From UBA2266 sp964406945 (GTDB lineage Bacteria > Planctomycetota > Phycisphaerae > Sedimentisphaerales > Anaerobacaceae), in NCBI GenBank assembly GCA_964406945.1, contig CAYOTO010000006.1, forward strand, positions 45,801-109,800: DNA of 64,000 bases, given 5' to 3'. The notes under the pieces were generated by a model. That model searched no databases. It was not told where the DNA came from and saw only the letters and a list, made by a program, of their open reading frames with translations. The translations under genes were made by a program, and so were the position numbers. Of the stretch, positions 43,652 to 52,584 are shown piece after piece (the first letter of the stretch is position 1; each line of letters opens with the position of its first letter).

Positions 43652-45088
43652 TTATTTGAACTTGAATATCAAATCGCCCTGGAATCTGCGGAAATCGAGA
43701 TCACGCGCCTGTCCTCCACGGTCGTTTTCATTATGAAAATAGGTAAGTCCCAGAGTTACGTTCTTGTACAACTGGTAATTCAAGCCGACCTCATGACCGC
43801 GTCCGTCCGTGCCGCCGCCAATAAAGTCCGAATCCGTGAACGCTCCCAGTACGGCATCGGCCTCGAGTTCGCGATAATTGTACCTGGCCTGCCATGTGCC
43901 GGGTTCGTCCGATTCTATATCGCCGAATTTGGTGCCGACCAGCCAGCCTGTATCCCGGCTCGTATCCGCTGACTGGTTCTGGACCACGTCTCCGAAAAAC
44001 GCGATGGGCAGCCCGCGAATCTCCGTACCGTATTCGGCGAACAGCTCTATGAGGTCGAAGTCGCTGCCCCACCTGGGGACCGCCGCCCCGGCAAGCGGCG
44101 TATTGCCCGCCAGCGTGCCGTATATATCCTGTCTTCCTCTGATATTCCCATAGTCGAAATAACTTACGCCCCCAAGTATATAATCGGGGTTGCCGAAGTC
44201 GTGCTTCCAGTATGTCTGCACTCCCCACAGAGAAGTGTCGGCCCCGCCGGATTCCTCATCAATCCAAAAACCGCCGCCGTTGACGAAAATCGTATCGGCG
44301 CCACCGAGAGGAACGGCATACTTTGCACCGATACCCTCGGGATTAAGATCACCGTCCCAGATAAGCTCGGTCTTTCCGGGCTTATAGAACGGATTTTTGA
44401 TTTTTCCACCGTAAACGCTCAGGCCTTTGAAATTCTCCGGATGCCAGTGGAAGAAGGCCAGGTCGATCCACCAGTCTTTGCCGGAAAACTCCTGGGTGAG
44501 CGTCTGATTGCTCGATAACGGGTCGTTGAATATCTCTCCCTCGTCGATAATCAAATCACGCTCGCCGGTTGCCAGTCTGAAGGCTACGTCCCATTCGTCA
44601 TTTACAATTGCTTCCATCAAAAGGCGGGCTCGTATTCTGTCTCGATCTCGCCCGTTTTTCCACCTCACGCTGCCTACTTCTTCGGCATCAATGTGCTCAT
44701 GGCGGTATCTGAAGTCGCCGCTGAATTTTATTCTCTCAACCCATTTAGCGGCGTCGGGCAGTTCGGCTCTCGGCGCCTCGGCCTGGGCTTTTTCGACTTT
44801 TTCGGTTTTTGCCGCTACCTTTTCCGTTTCCTCGGCGATGTGGTCGGTCTTATTCGAGACCTCGTCGATTTTCTTCTCCAGAGATTCTTCCTTAATTCTC
44901 TGACGTGCTTCGAGCTGGGCTATGCGTTCCTGAAGCTGCTCGAGCACCTTCTGTTGTTCGGCCAACAGTTTTTTCAACTCCGCCACTTCGCCGGATTCCT
45001 GGGCTTTTGCCGGAAGACAAAAGACCAGCAGAAGGACTGCAGCGGGCAGAATCACCAGCTTGATCTTATTAATAGTAAATGCATTCAT
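43652..45088 (-). CDS. Outer-membrane porin, OprO/OprP-like
   Basis: A 478-residue outer-membrane protein. A signal peptide (about 1-30, ending AKAQ) precedes a coiled-coil region (about 32-105) of the type that anchors or trimerises porins, then a beta-barrel (about 120-478) ending DLIFKFK with a C-terminal aromatic/basic signature. Aromatic-rich strands such as DFRYRHEHID and WQARYNYRELEAD are visible. ATG 45088 has GGAGG seven bases upstream. A Pho-box-like array is upstream, and pstS follows 105 bp behind its stop, so phosphate passage is likely. Strict phosphate selectivity cannot be read from sequence. Confidence 0.88.
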   Translation of the reverse strand: MNAFTINKIKLVILPAAVLLLVFCLPAKAQESGEVAELKKLLAEQQKVLEQLQERIAQLEARQRIKEESLEKKIDEVSNKTDHIAEETEKVAAKTEKVEKAQAEAPRAELPDAAKWVERIKFSGDFRYRHEHIDAEEVGSVRWKNGRDRDRIRARLLMEAIVNDEWDVAFRLATGERDLIIDEGEIFNDPLSSNQTLTQEFSGKDWWIDLAFFHWHPENFKGLSVYGGKIKNPFYKPGKTELIWDGDLNPEGIGAKYAVPLGGADTIFVNGGGFWIDEESGGADTSLWGVQTYWKHDFGNPDYILGGVSYFDYGNIRGRQDIYGTLAGNTPLAGAAVPRWGSDFDLIELFAEYGTEIRGLPIAFFGDVVQNQSADTSRDTGWLVGTKFGDIESDEPGTWQARYNYRELEADAVLGAFTDSDFIGGGTDGRGHEVGLNYQLYKNVTLGLTYFHNENDRGGQARDLDFRRFQGDLIFKFK

Positions 45089-45167
45089 AGCTGTACCTCC
45101 AGAAAGAGCCCTGATGTTTCTGGACCCGGCGGTCCCAATAAGATGCTCCACACGCGTGATGCGGCAA

Positions 45168-45221
45168 ACTTTACTTGCATTGTGTTAGTGCTGTGCAAGA
45201 GACGTGTTAGAATTCAGTTAG
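45168..45221 (-). promoter_or_regulatory. Pho-box-like repeat array and promoter of the porin gene
   Basis: Plus-strand GTTAG starts at 45217, 45206 and 45184, so on the minus strand CTAAC recurs at 11 and 22 bp, in phase with one degenerate unit between. A -10-like TAAAGT (45173-45168) starts 15 nt after the start of the last repeat, as at pstS. From 45222 to 45449 nothing else was recognised. Confidence 0.65.
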
Positions 45222-45449
45222 CAGTTTAATGTTTGCTGTTGCACTTAAATCCTCGTAAATGAACACTTGGAGTGCTCTGGCGACTTTTGAGCTGGCTACA
45301 GATTACAGAAACATTGGAGTGGTGTAAACTGAGCGTTGGGTAGAGCTTAGAATTCGCCAACTATCCGCCCCATCTCGCACTGCTCTCCAAAGCCTATTGC
45401 CCCCGGCCAACTGCCCCCAATTCTCAAGATGGTAAGAAGTTGAAGAGAA

Positions 45450-47228
45450 TCACCGGCGTTGCAGGTGAATGGTAAAAGTGCTGCCGGTTCCCGGTGAGCT
45501 TTTCAAAGTTACCCGACCCCCGTGAGCAAGAGCGATATGTTTTACAATTGCAAGCCCAAGACCGGTACCCCCCAGCTTTCTACTGCGGCTCTTGTCAACT
45601 ACGTAGAATCGCTCGAATATTCTCTGATGGTCCTCTTTCGGAATGCCGCTGCCGCAGTCTTGAACCGATATTGAAATTCTGTCGCCGTTTTCGGCGGCCG
45701 AAACGATTACTTCCGTACCCGGGCCGCTGTGTTTAACGGCGTTGCTGACGAGATTAATTATGGCCTGTTCTATCAGTGGACCGTTGATTTTAGCTTCGAT
45801 CCGGTCGTCGCAGTTCAGTTTGATTTCGATGTCCTTCTCGGCCGCCAGCGGGCCGGACATCTGTACCGCCGATTCCAATACCGGCTTTAGTTTCGTTTCC
45901 TCGAAGTACAATCTTCTGGTCTCGTGTTCTTCTTCGAGACGCGACAGGCTCAGCAGGTCTTCTATGATGGCATTCAGACGGTTCGAATGTTTGGCGACTA
46001 TTTGAAGATACCGTTTGGTTTGTTCGGATGCGGCCTCTTCGCCTTCGAGCAAGGCCTCGACAAAACCCTGTATGCTTGTTACCGGGGTTCTCAATTCGTG
46101 GGAAACATTGGCGACGAAATCCCTTCGTATGTTTTCCAGGCGGCGCATGTGTGTCATATCATTCAGGACTACGACCGCTCCAAGTCTGCCCCCCGCGGAA
46201 TCCGCAATACTAGCCCCGTGAAGTTGAAAGAATCTCTGTCCCTTGTCTGTCTGGAGTTGCAGTTGGCCCTCCTGCGGCTCTTCACTTTCCAGAGTTCTGC
46301 GCAAAAAGTCCTGGAGGTCGACGTTTCTGACAACCTCTTCAATGTTGCGTCCCTGAAGGTCTTCCGTTTGCAGTTGCAGCAGACTTGCCGCGGCTCGGTT
46401 TATGCTTACGATTCGACCGGAGACGTCGATTGCCAGGACGCCCTCCACCATGCTGGATAAGACCGCCTCAAGCTGATTCCGCTGGTCTGTGACCATGCGA
46501 ATTCTGGAATGCAACTGTCCGGCCATTCGGTTGAGAGTTTCGGCCAGTTGCGCCAGTTCCGTGGTGGAGGGTTCAGGCACCCGCAGATCGAGTTCGCCTT
46601 TTGCGAATTCCTGGGCGGTTCTGTCCATTGCAACTACGGGTCGGACAATGCGTCTGGACAAATACAGGCTCAGTCCGGCGGCGGCAAGCAAGATGGCCAG
46701 TCCGGCCCAGAATATCTTTACATATATGTCGCCTAAAGCTCTGTCAATGGCTGTAACCGGAGTCGATGTTCTTACCACCCCGACCAGTTCACCGTCTTCG
46801 TGCAAAGGCACGGCGACATACATCATGTTCTTATTCAGCGTGTTGCTAAAGCGGACGGACCGTCCCATCCCTTCTTCAATAGCATCGACGACCTCCGGTC
46901 TGTCGGCGTGATTCTCCATCAGTTCCGGTTCTTCATCAGAATCGCCAAGGACCCTGCCCAGCGGCAGCATCACGGTGATTCTAAAAGACTCCGGGCCTTC
47001 GCTTGCAAGCCTTTTGGAGAGGCTGTCGACGGCGGCCGCGTCACGGGATATTACCAGAGGCTTTACCTGCGCGGAGATAATGTTTGCGAGCGTGTGCAGT
47101 TTGTCCCTGATCTGGTTTTCAAAGAATGGACGCAGCGTATAGGAAGAATACCAGGTTACCGCTGCCAGAGACAGAAGGACCACCAGCAGAAACAGCGGAT
47201 AGACCTGCCAGATCAGCTTCTTCTTCAT
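45450..47228 (-). CDS. phoR: PhoR-like sensor histidine kinase
   Basis: A 592-residue membrane kinase. TM1 is about 9-30, a periplasmic domain spans about 32-165, TM2 about 170-190, HAMP about 190-245 (RRIVRPVVAMDRTAQEFAKGELDLRVPEP), a PAS domain about 255-360, HisKA with VSHELRTPVTSIQGF, and HATPase with N (IINLVSNAVKHS), G1 (VQDCGSGIP) and G2 (GGTGLGLAIVKHI) boxes. The periplasmic sensor is larger than in E. coli PhoR and resembles Gram-positive PhoR. The start overlaps the phoB stop by 4 bp. With the pst genes adjacent, phosphate control is the natural call. Confidence 0.92.
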   Translation of the reverse strand: MKKKLIWQVYPLFLLVVLLSLAAVTWYSSYTLRPFFENQIRDKLHTLANIISAQVKPLVISRDAAAVDSLSKRLASEGPESFRITVMLPLGRVLGDSDEEPELMENHADRPEVVDAIEEGMGRSVRFSNTLNKNMMYVAVPLHEDGELVGVVRTSTPVTAIDRALGDIYVKIFWAGLAILLAAAGLSLYLSRRIVRPVVAMDRTAQEFAKGELDLRVPEPSTTELAQLAETLNRMAGQLHSRIRMVTDQRNQLEAVLSSMVEGVLAIDVSGRIVSINRAAASLLQLQTEDLQGRNIEEVVRNVDLQDFLRRTLESEEPQEGQLQLQTDKGQRFFQLHGASIADSAGGRLGAVVVLNDMTHMRRLENIRRDFVANVSHELRTPVTSIQGFVEALLEGEEAASEQTKRYLQIVAKHSNRLNAIIEDLLSLSRLEEEHETRRLYFEETKLKPVLESAVQMSGPLAAEKDIEIKLNCDDRIEAKINGPLIEQAIINLVSNAVKHSGPGTEVIVSAAENGDRISISVQDCGSGIPKEDHQRIFERFYVVDKSRSRKLGGTGLGLAIVKHIALAHGGRVTLKSSPGTGSTFTIHLQRR

Positions 47229-47917
47229 CTTGCAGTGTCCTTGAAACGGTAGCCGACCCCTCGAACGGTTTCTATCAGTTTGCCGAACGATCCGAGCTTC
47301 TTTCGCAGCGATACGATTTGAACGTCGATCGCACGCTCGGTAACAATGTAGTCGGTGCCGTGTAACGAATCCACTATCTGGTACCGAGTATAGACTTGTC
47401 CGGGTCTCCTGGCCAGCAGGTACAGGATGTTAAACTCTGTAAACGTCAGTTCAACCGGCTTTTTGCCCGCGATGACTTCTCTACGGGTCGGATTGACTGT
47501 TATGCCTTCGATGCTGATAGTCCTGGTATCGTCCACGACCTCCTGATCTCTGCGGAGCAGTCTGCGTATCCTCGCTACGAGCACTTTGCCGCTGAAAGGC
47601 TTGGCGACGTAATCGTCGGCCCCGAGTTCCAGTCCTGCGACTATGTCCGCCTCTTCCCCTTTTGCGGTGAGCATGACGATAGGAATCTGAGCGGTCCGCG
47701 AATTTCGCTTGAGTCGAGCACAGACCGCCATTCCGTCGATGCCGGGCAGCATGAGATCGAGAACAATCAGATCCGGCGCCTTTGAGTCAGCCAGTTCAAG
47801 GGCCTGCTCGCCGGTCTCGCATTTTAGAACGGTGTAGCCTTCGCGGACCAGATTCAGTTCCACCAGTTCCCTTATGTCTTCTTCGTCGTCTACGACAAGT
47901 ATAGTTGTCTTCGGCAT
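47225..47917 (-). CDS. phoB: PhoB-like response regulator (OmpR family)
   Basis: A 230-residue regulator. The receiver (1-120) has VVDDEEDIRE, phosphorylation site D54 (VLDLMLPGIDG), MLTAKGEE and AKPFSGK. The winged-helix DNA-binding domain (about 130-228) has LTFTEFNILYLLARRPGQVYTR and VRGVGYRFKD. It would bind the 11-bp repeats in front of pstS and the porin. Transcription of phoB-phoR appears to come from the promoter at 47982-48009. Confidence 0.94.
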   Translation of the reverse strand: MPKTTILVVDDEEDIRELVELNLVREGYTVLKCETGEQALELADSKAPDLIVLDLMLPGIDGMAVCARLKRNSRTAQIPIVMLTAKGEEADIVAGLELGADDYVAKPFSGKVLVARIRRLLRRDQEVVDDTRTISIEGITVNPTRREVIAGKKPVELTFTEFNILYLLARRPGQVYTRYQIVDSLHGTDYIVTERAIDVQIVSLRKKLGSFGKLIETVRGVGYRFKDTAR

Positions 47918-47981
47918 CTGCTCGTTCCTTCAAGGGATTCGAGTATGGTTGCTGAATTCGTACGCTGTCTCAACCGAGTAT

Positions 47982-48009
47982 GTTATATCACAATTGATGA
48001 CCGTGGCAA
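47982..48009 (-). promoter_or_regulatory. Candidate promoter of phoBR
   Basis: On the minus strand TTGCCA (48009-48004) and TATAAC (47987-47982) are 16 bp apart. The leader to the phoB ATG would be about 58 nt. The nearest Pho-box-like array is about 70 bp further upstream and faces the other way. Confidence 0.5.
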
Positions 48010-48077
48010 CAGAGCTTGCAAAAATGTTGCCTGAAACGCACTATTCAGGCCGCTAGCGGGGTGTCTCTATCGCAGTT

Positions 48078-48131
48078 CTAGTATTCAAACAACACCAGTC
48101 TAACGCAAATCTAACACTGTTCGCGTAGGTT
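48078..48131 (+). promoter_or_regulatory. Pho-box-like repeat array pointing away from phoB
   Basis: On the plus strand CTAGT, ACAAC, CTAAC and CTAAC start at 48078, 48089, 48100 and 48111, all 11 bp apart. TAGGTT (48126-48131) begins 15 nt after the start of the last unit, the same geometry as at pstS and the porin. The orientation would drive a plus-strand transcript from about 48138 into the region ending the convergent DUF1080 gene, where no protein gene is seen. Alternatively it acts on phoB from the reverse orientation. Confidence 0.55.
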
Positions 48132-48256
48132 TGGATGAAGATCAGGTCTGAAAAACAACAAAATACTATATCGAGGGCAACTGATGCCAGACGAAATCAA
48201 AACACTGTTACTTGCCTTTGTCTGACGAAAGAACGAACTGTCCGATTGCCGCGGCG

Positions 48257-49081
48257 TTACTGTTCCAGAGGCATTATTTCGATATTGCGGAATTCACACG
48301 GGTGGCTTTCGGCCTGGAGAGATATCGAACCGCCTTTGAGCATTCTGTCGGCTCCCGCTTCCATCAACTTCTTTGAATCCGCACTGTCATCCAGTTGCGG
48401 TTGTTGGTACTCGAAAACCACCTCGCCGTTGACAATGTGTTTAATGGTCTCGTTGCCGTGAGCCTCTATTTCCAGTTTCACCCACTGGTCCCCATGGTAG
48501 GTTTTCGATTTTGAGTTTATGCAGTGGGTCTTTACCAGTTTACCGTCAATTACGACGTGGGTTCCGGGCGTGCACAGATTAGCTGTGGGGCGTTTGCCGC
48601 TTCCGGGGCCGCCGAGCAGTTGAACTTCGATAGAAACAGGAAAATCCTGGTCTTTCGACATTGTTTCCGGGGGCTGGCCGTGGATCATTACCCCACTGTT
48701 GCGAAGCGCCCACCCAGGCCCGCCGGGAGTCTGCTCTCCCACGAAGCGATACTCCAGACGCATGCGGTAATGCGAAAACGGGTGTTTGTAGAAAATGTGG
48801 CCGAATTTGCCGTCGAACTTTTCATATTGATCGTAGCAGACCTTCAGTACGCCGTCTTCGGCGCGAAAAGTGTTGCCGAAGTTCTCTCCCAGTTCGTATC
48901 CCTTGATCTTGACCTGCCAGCCTTCTAGGTTCTTCCCGTTGAACATGGGTATCCAGCGTTTCTCGGCGTCTTTCTTCTGCTGGGCCAAAGCACAACAGGC
49001 ACCGGCTACAAAGACGGCCGATATGAGCAGTATTTGGACCGAGTGGTTCTTTCTCCACGGTTTCTTAACGTTGTTTTCCAT
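48257..49081 (-). CDS. DUF1080 (3-keto-disaccharide hydrolase-like) secreted protein
   Basis: A 274-residue exported protein. An N-terminal hydrophobic segment (about 15-34, ending ACCALAQ) serves as signal peptide or anchor. The single jelly-roll domain covers about 42-270: FNGKNLEGWQVKIKGYEL at the start, FSHYRMRLEYRF and SGVMIHGQPPE in the middle, WVKLEIEAHGNETIKHIVNGEVV near the end. This domain is greatly expanded in Planctomycetota and some members hydrolyse 3-keto-disaccharides. AGGAG lies nine bases before ATG 49081. It is not obviously tied to its neighbours. Confidence 0.88.
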   Translation of the reverse strand: MENNVKKPWRKNHSVQILLISAVFVAGACCALAQQKKDAEKRWIPMFNGKNLEGWQVKIKGYELGENFGNTFRAEDGVLKVCYDQYEKFDGKFGHIFYKHPFSHYRMRLEYRFVGEQTPGGPGWALRNSGVMIHGQPPETMSKDQDFPVSIEVQLLGGPGSGKRPTANLCTPGTHVVIDGKLVKTHCINSKSKTYHGDQWVKLEIEAHGNETIKHIVNGEVVFEYQQPQLDDSADSKKLMEAGADRMLKGGSISLQAESHPCEFRNIEIMPLEQ

Positions 49082-49133
49082 TTGAGATGCTCCTGTTGAA
49101 GATTAGTAACGTTTTTGCGGCAACACAGAACAT

Positions 49134-49162
49134 ATAATAACCGGTCCGGCCTCTATGGTAAA
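49134..49162 (-). promoter_or_regulatory. Candidate promoter of the DUF1080 gene
   Basis: On the minus strand TTTACC (49162-49157) and TATTAT (49139-49134) are 17 bp apart, about 55 nt before ATG 49081. The -35 element is weak, the -10 good. Confidence 0.5.
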
Positions 49163-49243
49163 GACCCGGCCAGTGCTTTTGGACTTGCGATCATCTTGCA
49201 CACAAGCAAAAGAACGAAGCCGTAAGTCATGCTATGCGAGGCA

Positions 49244-50326
49244 CTAAGGCAGGAATGACTTGACCGAGGCAAGCTTCTCCGGCAGGTAGTTGTTGATAAC
49301 GTAGTTTAGATCATGAACCGCGAACGCCTGCTGTTCGGCCCTGACGCCCATCTCCAGCAACTGTTCAATCGCCTGCTGCCAGGGTTTGTAATGTTTGACG
49401 AACGGGTCGTTTTTCAGGGCATCCCTGGCCCTCTTTATATCAATCTCCTTGAGCGGATGCGTCGGCAATTTATAGTCGACGATATCCTGGGGCGTAACGC
49501 CGAGGAAACTGGCTTTTGGTACGCAGAAATATCGGTTGATATGAGCGGCGTTTCCCGATCCCACCTTCAGCGTGCGATAGATATTGAACATTCCGTAGGG
49601 GTCGCAATCGACAAAGGCATAGACGGGAAGTTTCATTCCATCGGCCAGTCGCCTGATGAATCTGCGACAGGCCCGCGTCGGCACCCCTCCCATGCTCACG
49701 AGTATGCAGTTGGCCTTACGCCAGTACCCGTGCTTGACCAGACGCTGAAACATGCCGGCCGTCTCGATAGCCAGGATGAATTTGGCCTTGGTTTCGAATT
49801 GCAAATGCTCGACCGAAATAGGAATGGAGTACGCGCCCGAGCCGAATTTAGTACAGTCGATATTGAGCTTCTTGCCCGTGTCCGGATCGCGGTCTATTAC
49901 GATAAGTTTGCCTGCTACCTCGCCGCCCTTTTCCTCCGGAATGAATCCCAACTGCTCGCGGTTGACCTCGAACAACGCCTCAATGTCGTCGATGACCGTA
50001 TCGGACTCCGGCTGCTCGTCGAACCTGGCATCATCCCAGTTCTTCGAGACATAGTAAGCCTCTCGTTTGGTCATGATCTCATCGTCTTCCACCAGGGTCT
50101 TGGCCTGGGACATCATACGCAGCGTCTGGGCGAACGTCTTGACGGTACTTACCGTAAGCGTTCGCGTCTTTCTCTTTCCCTTAAGTTCCAGAAAACCCTT
50201 TCTCGGCGTGTATTTGACGTTGCCCAGAGACCTGAGCGGCAGCGACAGGGTGGGCTTGTTTTTGCGTTTGATCTTATTGCGTACCGAATCGGCCGTATCC
50301 TTTATCTGTTTCGAAACCTTGCTCAC
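49244..50326 (-). CDS. top6A: DNA topoisomerase VI subunit A
   Basis: A 360-residue Spo11/TopVIA-type subunit that cuts both DNA strands. The CAP-like domain carries the catalytic tyrosine in MTKREAYYVSKNW (Y91 or Y92). The Toprim domain has the glutamate of ILAIETAGMFQRL and the acidic pair of YAFVDCDPYGMFNIYR. The N-terminus adds a basic stretch (KQIKDTADSVRNKIKRKNK). It overlaps the top6B stop by 4 bp, so the two subunits are coupled. The enzyme is typical of archaea and plants and is scattered in bacteria. Confidence 0.95.
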   Translation of the reverse strand: MSKVSKQIKDTADSVRNKIKRKNKPTLSLPLRSLGNVKYTPRKGFLELKGKRKTRTLTVSTVKTFAQTLRMMSQAKTLVEDDEIMTKREAYYVSKNWDDARFDEQPESDTVIDDIEALFEVNREQLGFIPEEKGGEVAGKLIVIDRDPDTGKKLNIDCTKFGSGAYSIPISVEHLQFETKAKFILAIETAGMFQRLVKHGYWRKANCILVSMGGVPTRACRRFIRRLADGMKLPVYAFVDCDPYGMFNIYRTLKVGSGNAAHINRYFCVPKASFLGVTPQDIVDYKLPTHPLKEIDIKRARDALKNDPFVKHYKPWQQAIEQLLEMGVRAEQQAFAVHDLNYVINNYLPEKLASVKSFLP

Positions 50327-52095
50327 TTTCGGCTCCTTTCCAGGACATCCGTCAGTTGTTTTACCAGCGTGTTTTCCTGTCTTTCGGAGAGATCCAGCAT
50401 TTCTCTCAGTGCTATAGCCACGTGCGGAATGTACTTCTGAATATAGGCTTTCTTACGCTGCGACTCGGCGGCTTTCTTACGCCTTCGAATGAACATCCCC
50501 AGCTTTCGGCCACATTCCTGCAGGGCCAATTTGACTTCTTTGATGATCTCCGGATAATGGGCAACCGCTTCTTTGCTTTCCGAAGTGAACGGAACCCACA
50601 CCGAGGCCATATGCACCATAACGACCAGCGGACCTGAAGGCAGCGCTCCGGCCGATTGCTGCAGGCCGTAATTACGCCACCCTGTCGTAAGCGCCGAGCG
50701 CGTAATAGCGCAGGCCGACTGCTGGTACAGAAGCGGCACGCGATTGGCGTATCTGAGCACTCTGGCCAGCCCGTCTTCCGACAAAGAACCGCCGTATGCA
50801 AGGCCGGCTTCGATCTGGAACGGATTGCCGCGATAAACGGACGGCGGGCGCGTAACGGCAGTATAGAAATCCGCCTCTATCTGCTTCTTCAGACCCGCGA
50901 GAATCAACTCTTCCCCGATCGGGCTGAGGCAGTCCGTCGGCGGATTCATAATTTTCGTACTGTTTATAGATTTAAACAGATTGTCGGCCTCCTGCCTGGC
51001 GATCCGTGTCGGCCTGGCCCTTTCGTAGAGCTTTGCCTGTTCGCATATTTGTTTAGCCACACGCATGCTCACCCGTGAAAACTCCGTGTGCAGAAAAGAC
51101 TGCAGCGTTCGGGCTTTGGTGTCATGCAGCATCTTGATAAGAACGCCGAGTTCCACACCGTAGGGGTGGGGTTTGATCTCTCGTGTCTCTTCCGGCAGTA
51201 GCCTGGATACTCGCTTATACAGCGTCTTTTCGCCGGTTGGGCTGGTTAACTCCAGCGCAACGTGCGGATTGGCGATAGCAGTTTGCTCCAGATATTCCTC
51301 GACCGACTGGCGACCCTTCTGGTGCTTTGCCTCCAGCTCGATTTCTACCTTTGTCCCGTGCTGTACGTCCCATTCGATTACTTCGTCGGCGATGATTCGC
51401 GGTTCGTTCTTCTGCGCATCGATTTCCAGCCTGTAGTGATGCGCGGGTTTGCTGCGGCTCGTCTTCGAAGTAATTGCTATGGGTTTTCCGGTGGTTAATT
51501 GGCCGTACATTCCCGCGGCCGATATACCTATGCCCTGTTGGCCACGGGACATCTTAAGGCGGTGAAACTTTGACCCATACAGCAATTTTGCAAAAATCCT
51601 GGGGATTTGTGCCTTGAGTATTCCAGGTCCGTTGTCCTCGATGCTTACCACAAAACGGTTGTCGCCTTCCGACGGCAATATGCTCACTTTCACATCCGGC
51701 AGAATGCCCGCTTCCTCGCACGCATCCAGAGAATTGTCAACGCCTTCCTTGATGGTGGTCAGAAGCGCTTTTCGAGGATTGTCGAAGCCCAGCAGGTGCC
51801 GGTTCTTCATGAAGAACTCGGCTACGGAAATATCCCGCTGGCGTTTGGCCATATCCTCGGCGGTGGAATGACCGCGGCTTTTTGCTGCGGTGCCTCCGGT
51901 GCCAGTTGGTGCTTTCAGAGCGCCTGCAGCCGCCTTTTTAGATGATTTCTTTACAGCCTTGCGGGCCTTTTTTTTAGTCTTCTTCCTGGCTGTTTTCTTT
52001 ACGGACTTGCCGGCCGACTTTTTAGCAGGCTTCGAACCTGCTTTGCCGGTGCCTGTTTTCGCCTTCGGCATGGCTTTCTTCTTGGCCTTTCCCAT
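50323..52095 (-). CDS. top6B: DNA topoisomerase VI subunit B with histone-H1-like tail
   Basis: A 590-residue ATPase subunit. The GHKL domain (about 95-300) has TTIKEGVDNSLDACEEAG, VSIEDNGPGI and GQQGIGISAAGMYGQLTTGKP; a helix-two-turn-helix and the transducer domain (to about 560) follow, with KSREAVAHYPEI-like helices near the end. Residues 1-75 are an extra Lys/Ala/Thr-rich tail with AKK and KKxAxK patterns of histone H1 and bacterial H1-like proteins, likely to bind DNA. ATG 52095 has AAGGAG nine bases upstream. It is the first gene of the top6BA pair. Confidence 0.95.
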   Translation of the reverse strand: MGKAKKKAMPKAKTGTGKAGSKPAKKSAGKSVKKTARKKTKKKARKAVKKSSKKAAAGALKAPTGTGGTAAKSRGHSTAEDMAKRQRDISVAEFFMKNRHLLGFDNPRKALLTTIKEGVDNSLDACEEAGILPDVKVSILPSEGDNRFVVSIEDNGPGILKAQIPRIFAKLLYGSKFHRLKMSRGQQGIGISAAGMYGQLTTGKPIAITSKTSRSKPAHHYRLEIDAQKNEPRIIADEVIEWDVQHGTKVEIELEAKHQKGRQSVEEYLEQTAIANPHVALELTSPTGEKTLYKRVSRLLPEETREIKPHPYGVELGVLIKMLHDTKARTLQSFLHTEFSRVSMRVAKQICEQAKLYERARPTRIARQEADNLFKSINSTKIMNPPTDCLSPIGEELILAGLKKQIEADFYTAVTRPPSVYRGNPFQIEAGLAYGGSLSEDGLARVLRYANRVPLLYQQSACAITRSALTTGWRNYGLQQSAGALPSGPLVVMVHMASVWVPFTSESKEAVAHYPEIIKEVKLALQECGRKLGMFIRRRKKAAESQRKKAYIQKYIPHVAIALREMLDLSERQENTLVKQLTDVLERSRK

Positions 52096-52189
52096 ACAAT
52101 CCGACTCCTTCGTCATATATAGAACCGCAGCGGAGCAAACAACCTTCTCTTATCGTCCGCCTGCCGGCCGCCCCATGAACCTCCATATC

Positions 52190-52218
52190 TTAATAAGCAA
52201 AAAATACGCCCCCGTCAA
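52190..52218 (-). promoter_or_regulatory. Sigma-70-type promoter of top6BA
   Basis: On the minus strand TTGACG (52218-52213) and TATTAA (52195-52190) are 17 bp apart, giving a leader of about 88 nt before ATG 52095. Confidence 0.65.
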
Positions 52219-52275
52219 GCTTCGTCTGCCTCGCTTACAGTTGCCGGCTCAAGCCACTACAGGCGGCAGACTGCC

Positions 52276-52455
52276 CTAGAATTCATAGCCCAGGCCGAAT
52301 ACGTACTTTATATCCGTGCTCTGGCTGGTCTGGGCAGGAGCAGCATCGTAATCGAAGATGACTTTGAAGTTGGCAAAGAAGTCTTCCAGAATTGATGCTC
52401 CGATTTGACCTGGCTGGTCATATATGGTATTGAGAAGCGTGCTGATTTGCAAGCT
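52276..52455 (-). pseudogene. 3' remnant of a DUF481-like outer-membrane protein gene
   Basis: The minus strand is open for 59 codons from just after an in-frame TGA (52458-52456) to TAG (52278-52276). The product ends FANFKVIFDYDAAPAQTSQS and then TDIKYVFGLGYEF, the characteristic last two beta-strands of DUF481/YdiY-like salt-inducible outer-membrane proteins. No upstream barrel, start codon or ribosome site is present; the part beyond 52458 does not continue in other frames. It reads as the end of a deleted gene. Confidence 0.6.
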
Positions 52456-52584
52456 TCAGCGGCAAACAAACGTTTCAAGCAGAAAGCCGAACATTTAATG
52501 TACTCTAATCTAAAGGGTTTTCTGGCCGATATATAATGAAAAGAACGGTTCCAATCTCCCGGGAGCATCGCCGGTTTCGAACTG

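Noticed and set aside
49313..50440. A 375-codon frame opposite topoisomerase VI A
   Set aside because: Antisense to both top6 genes across their coupled junction; no protein features.
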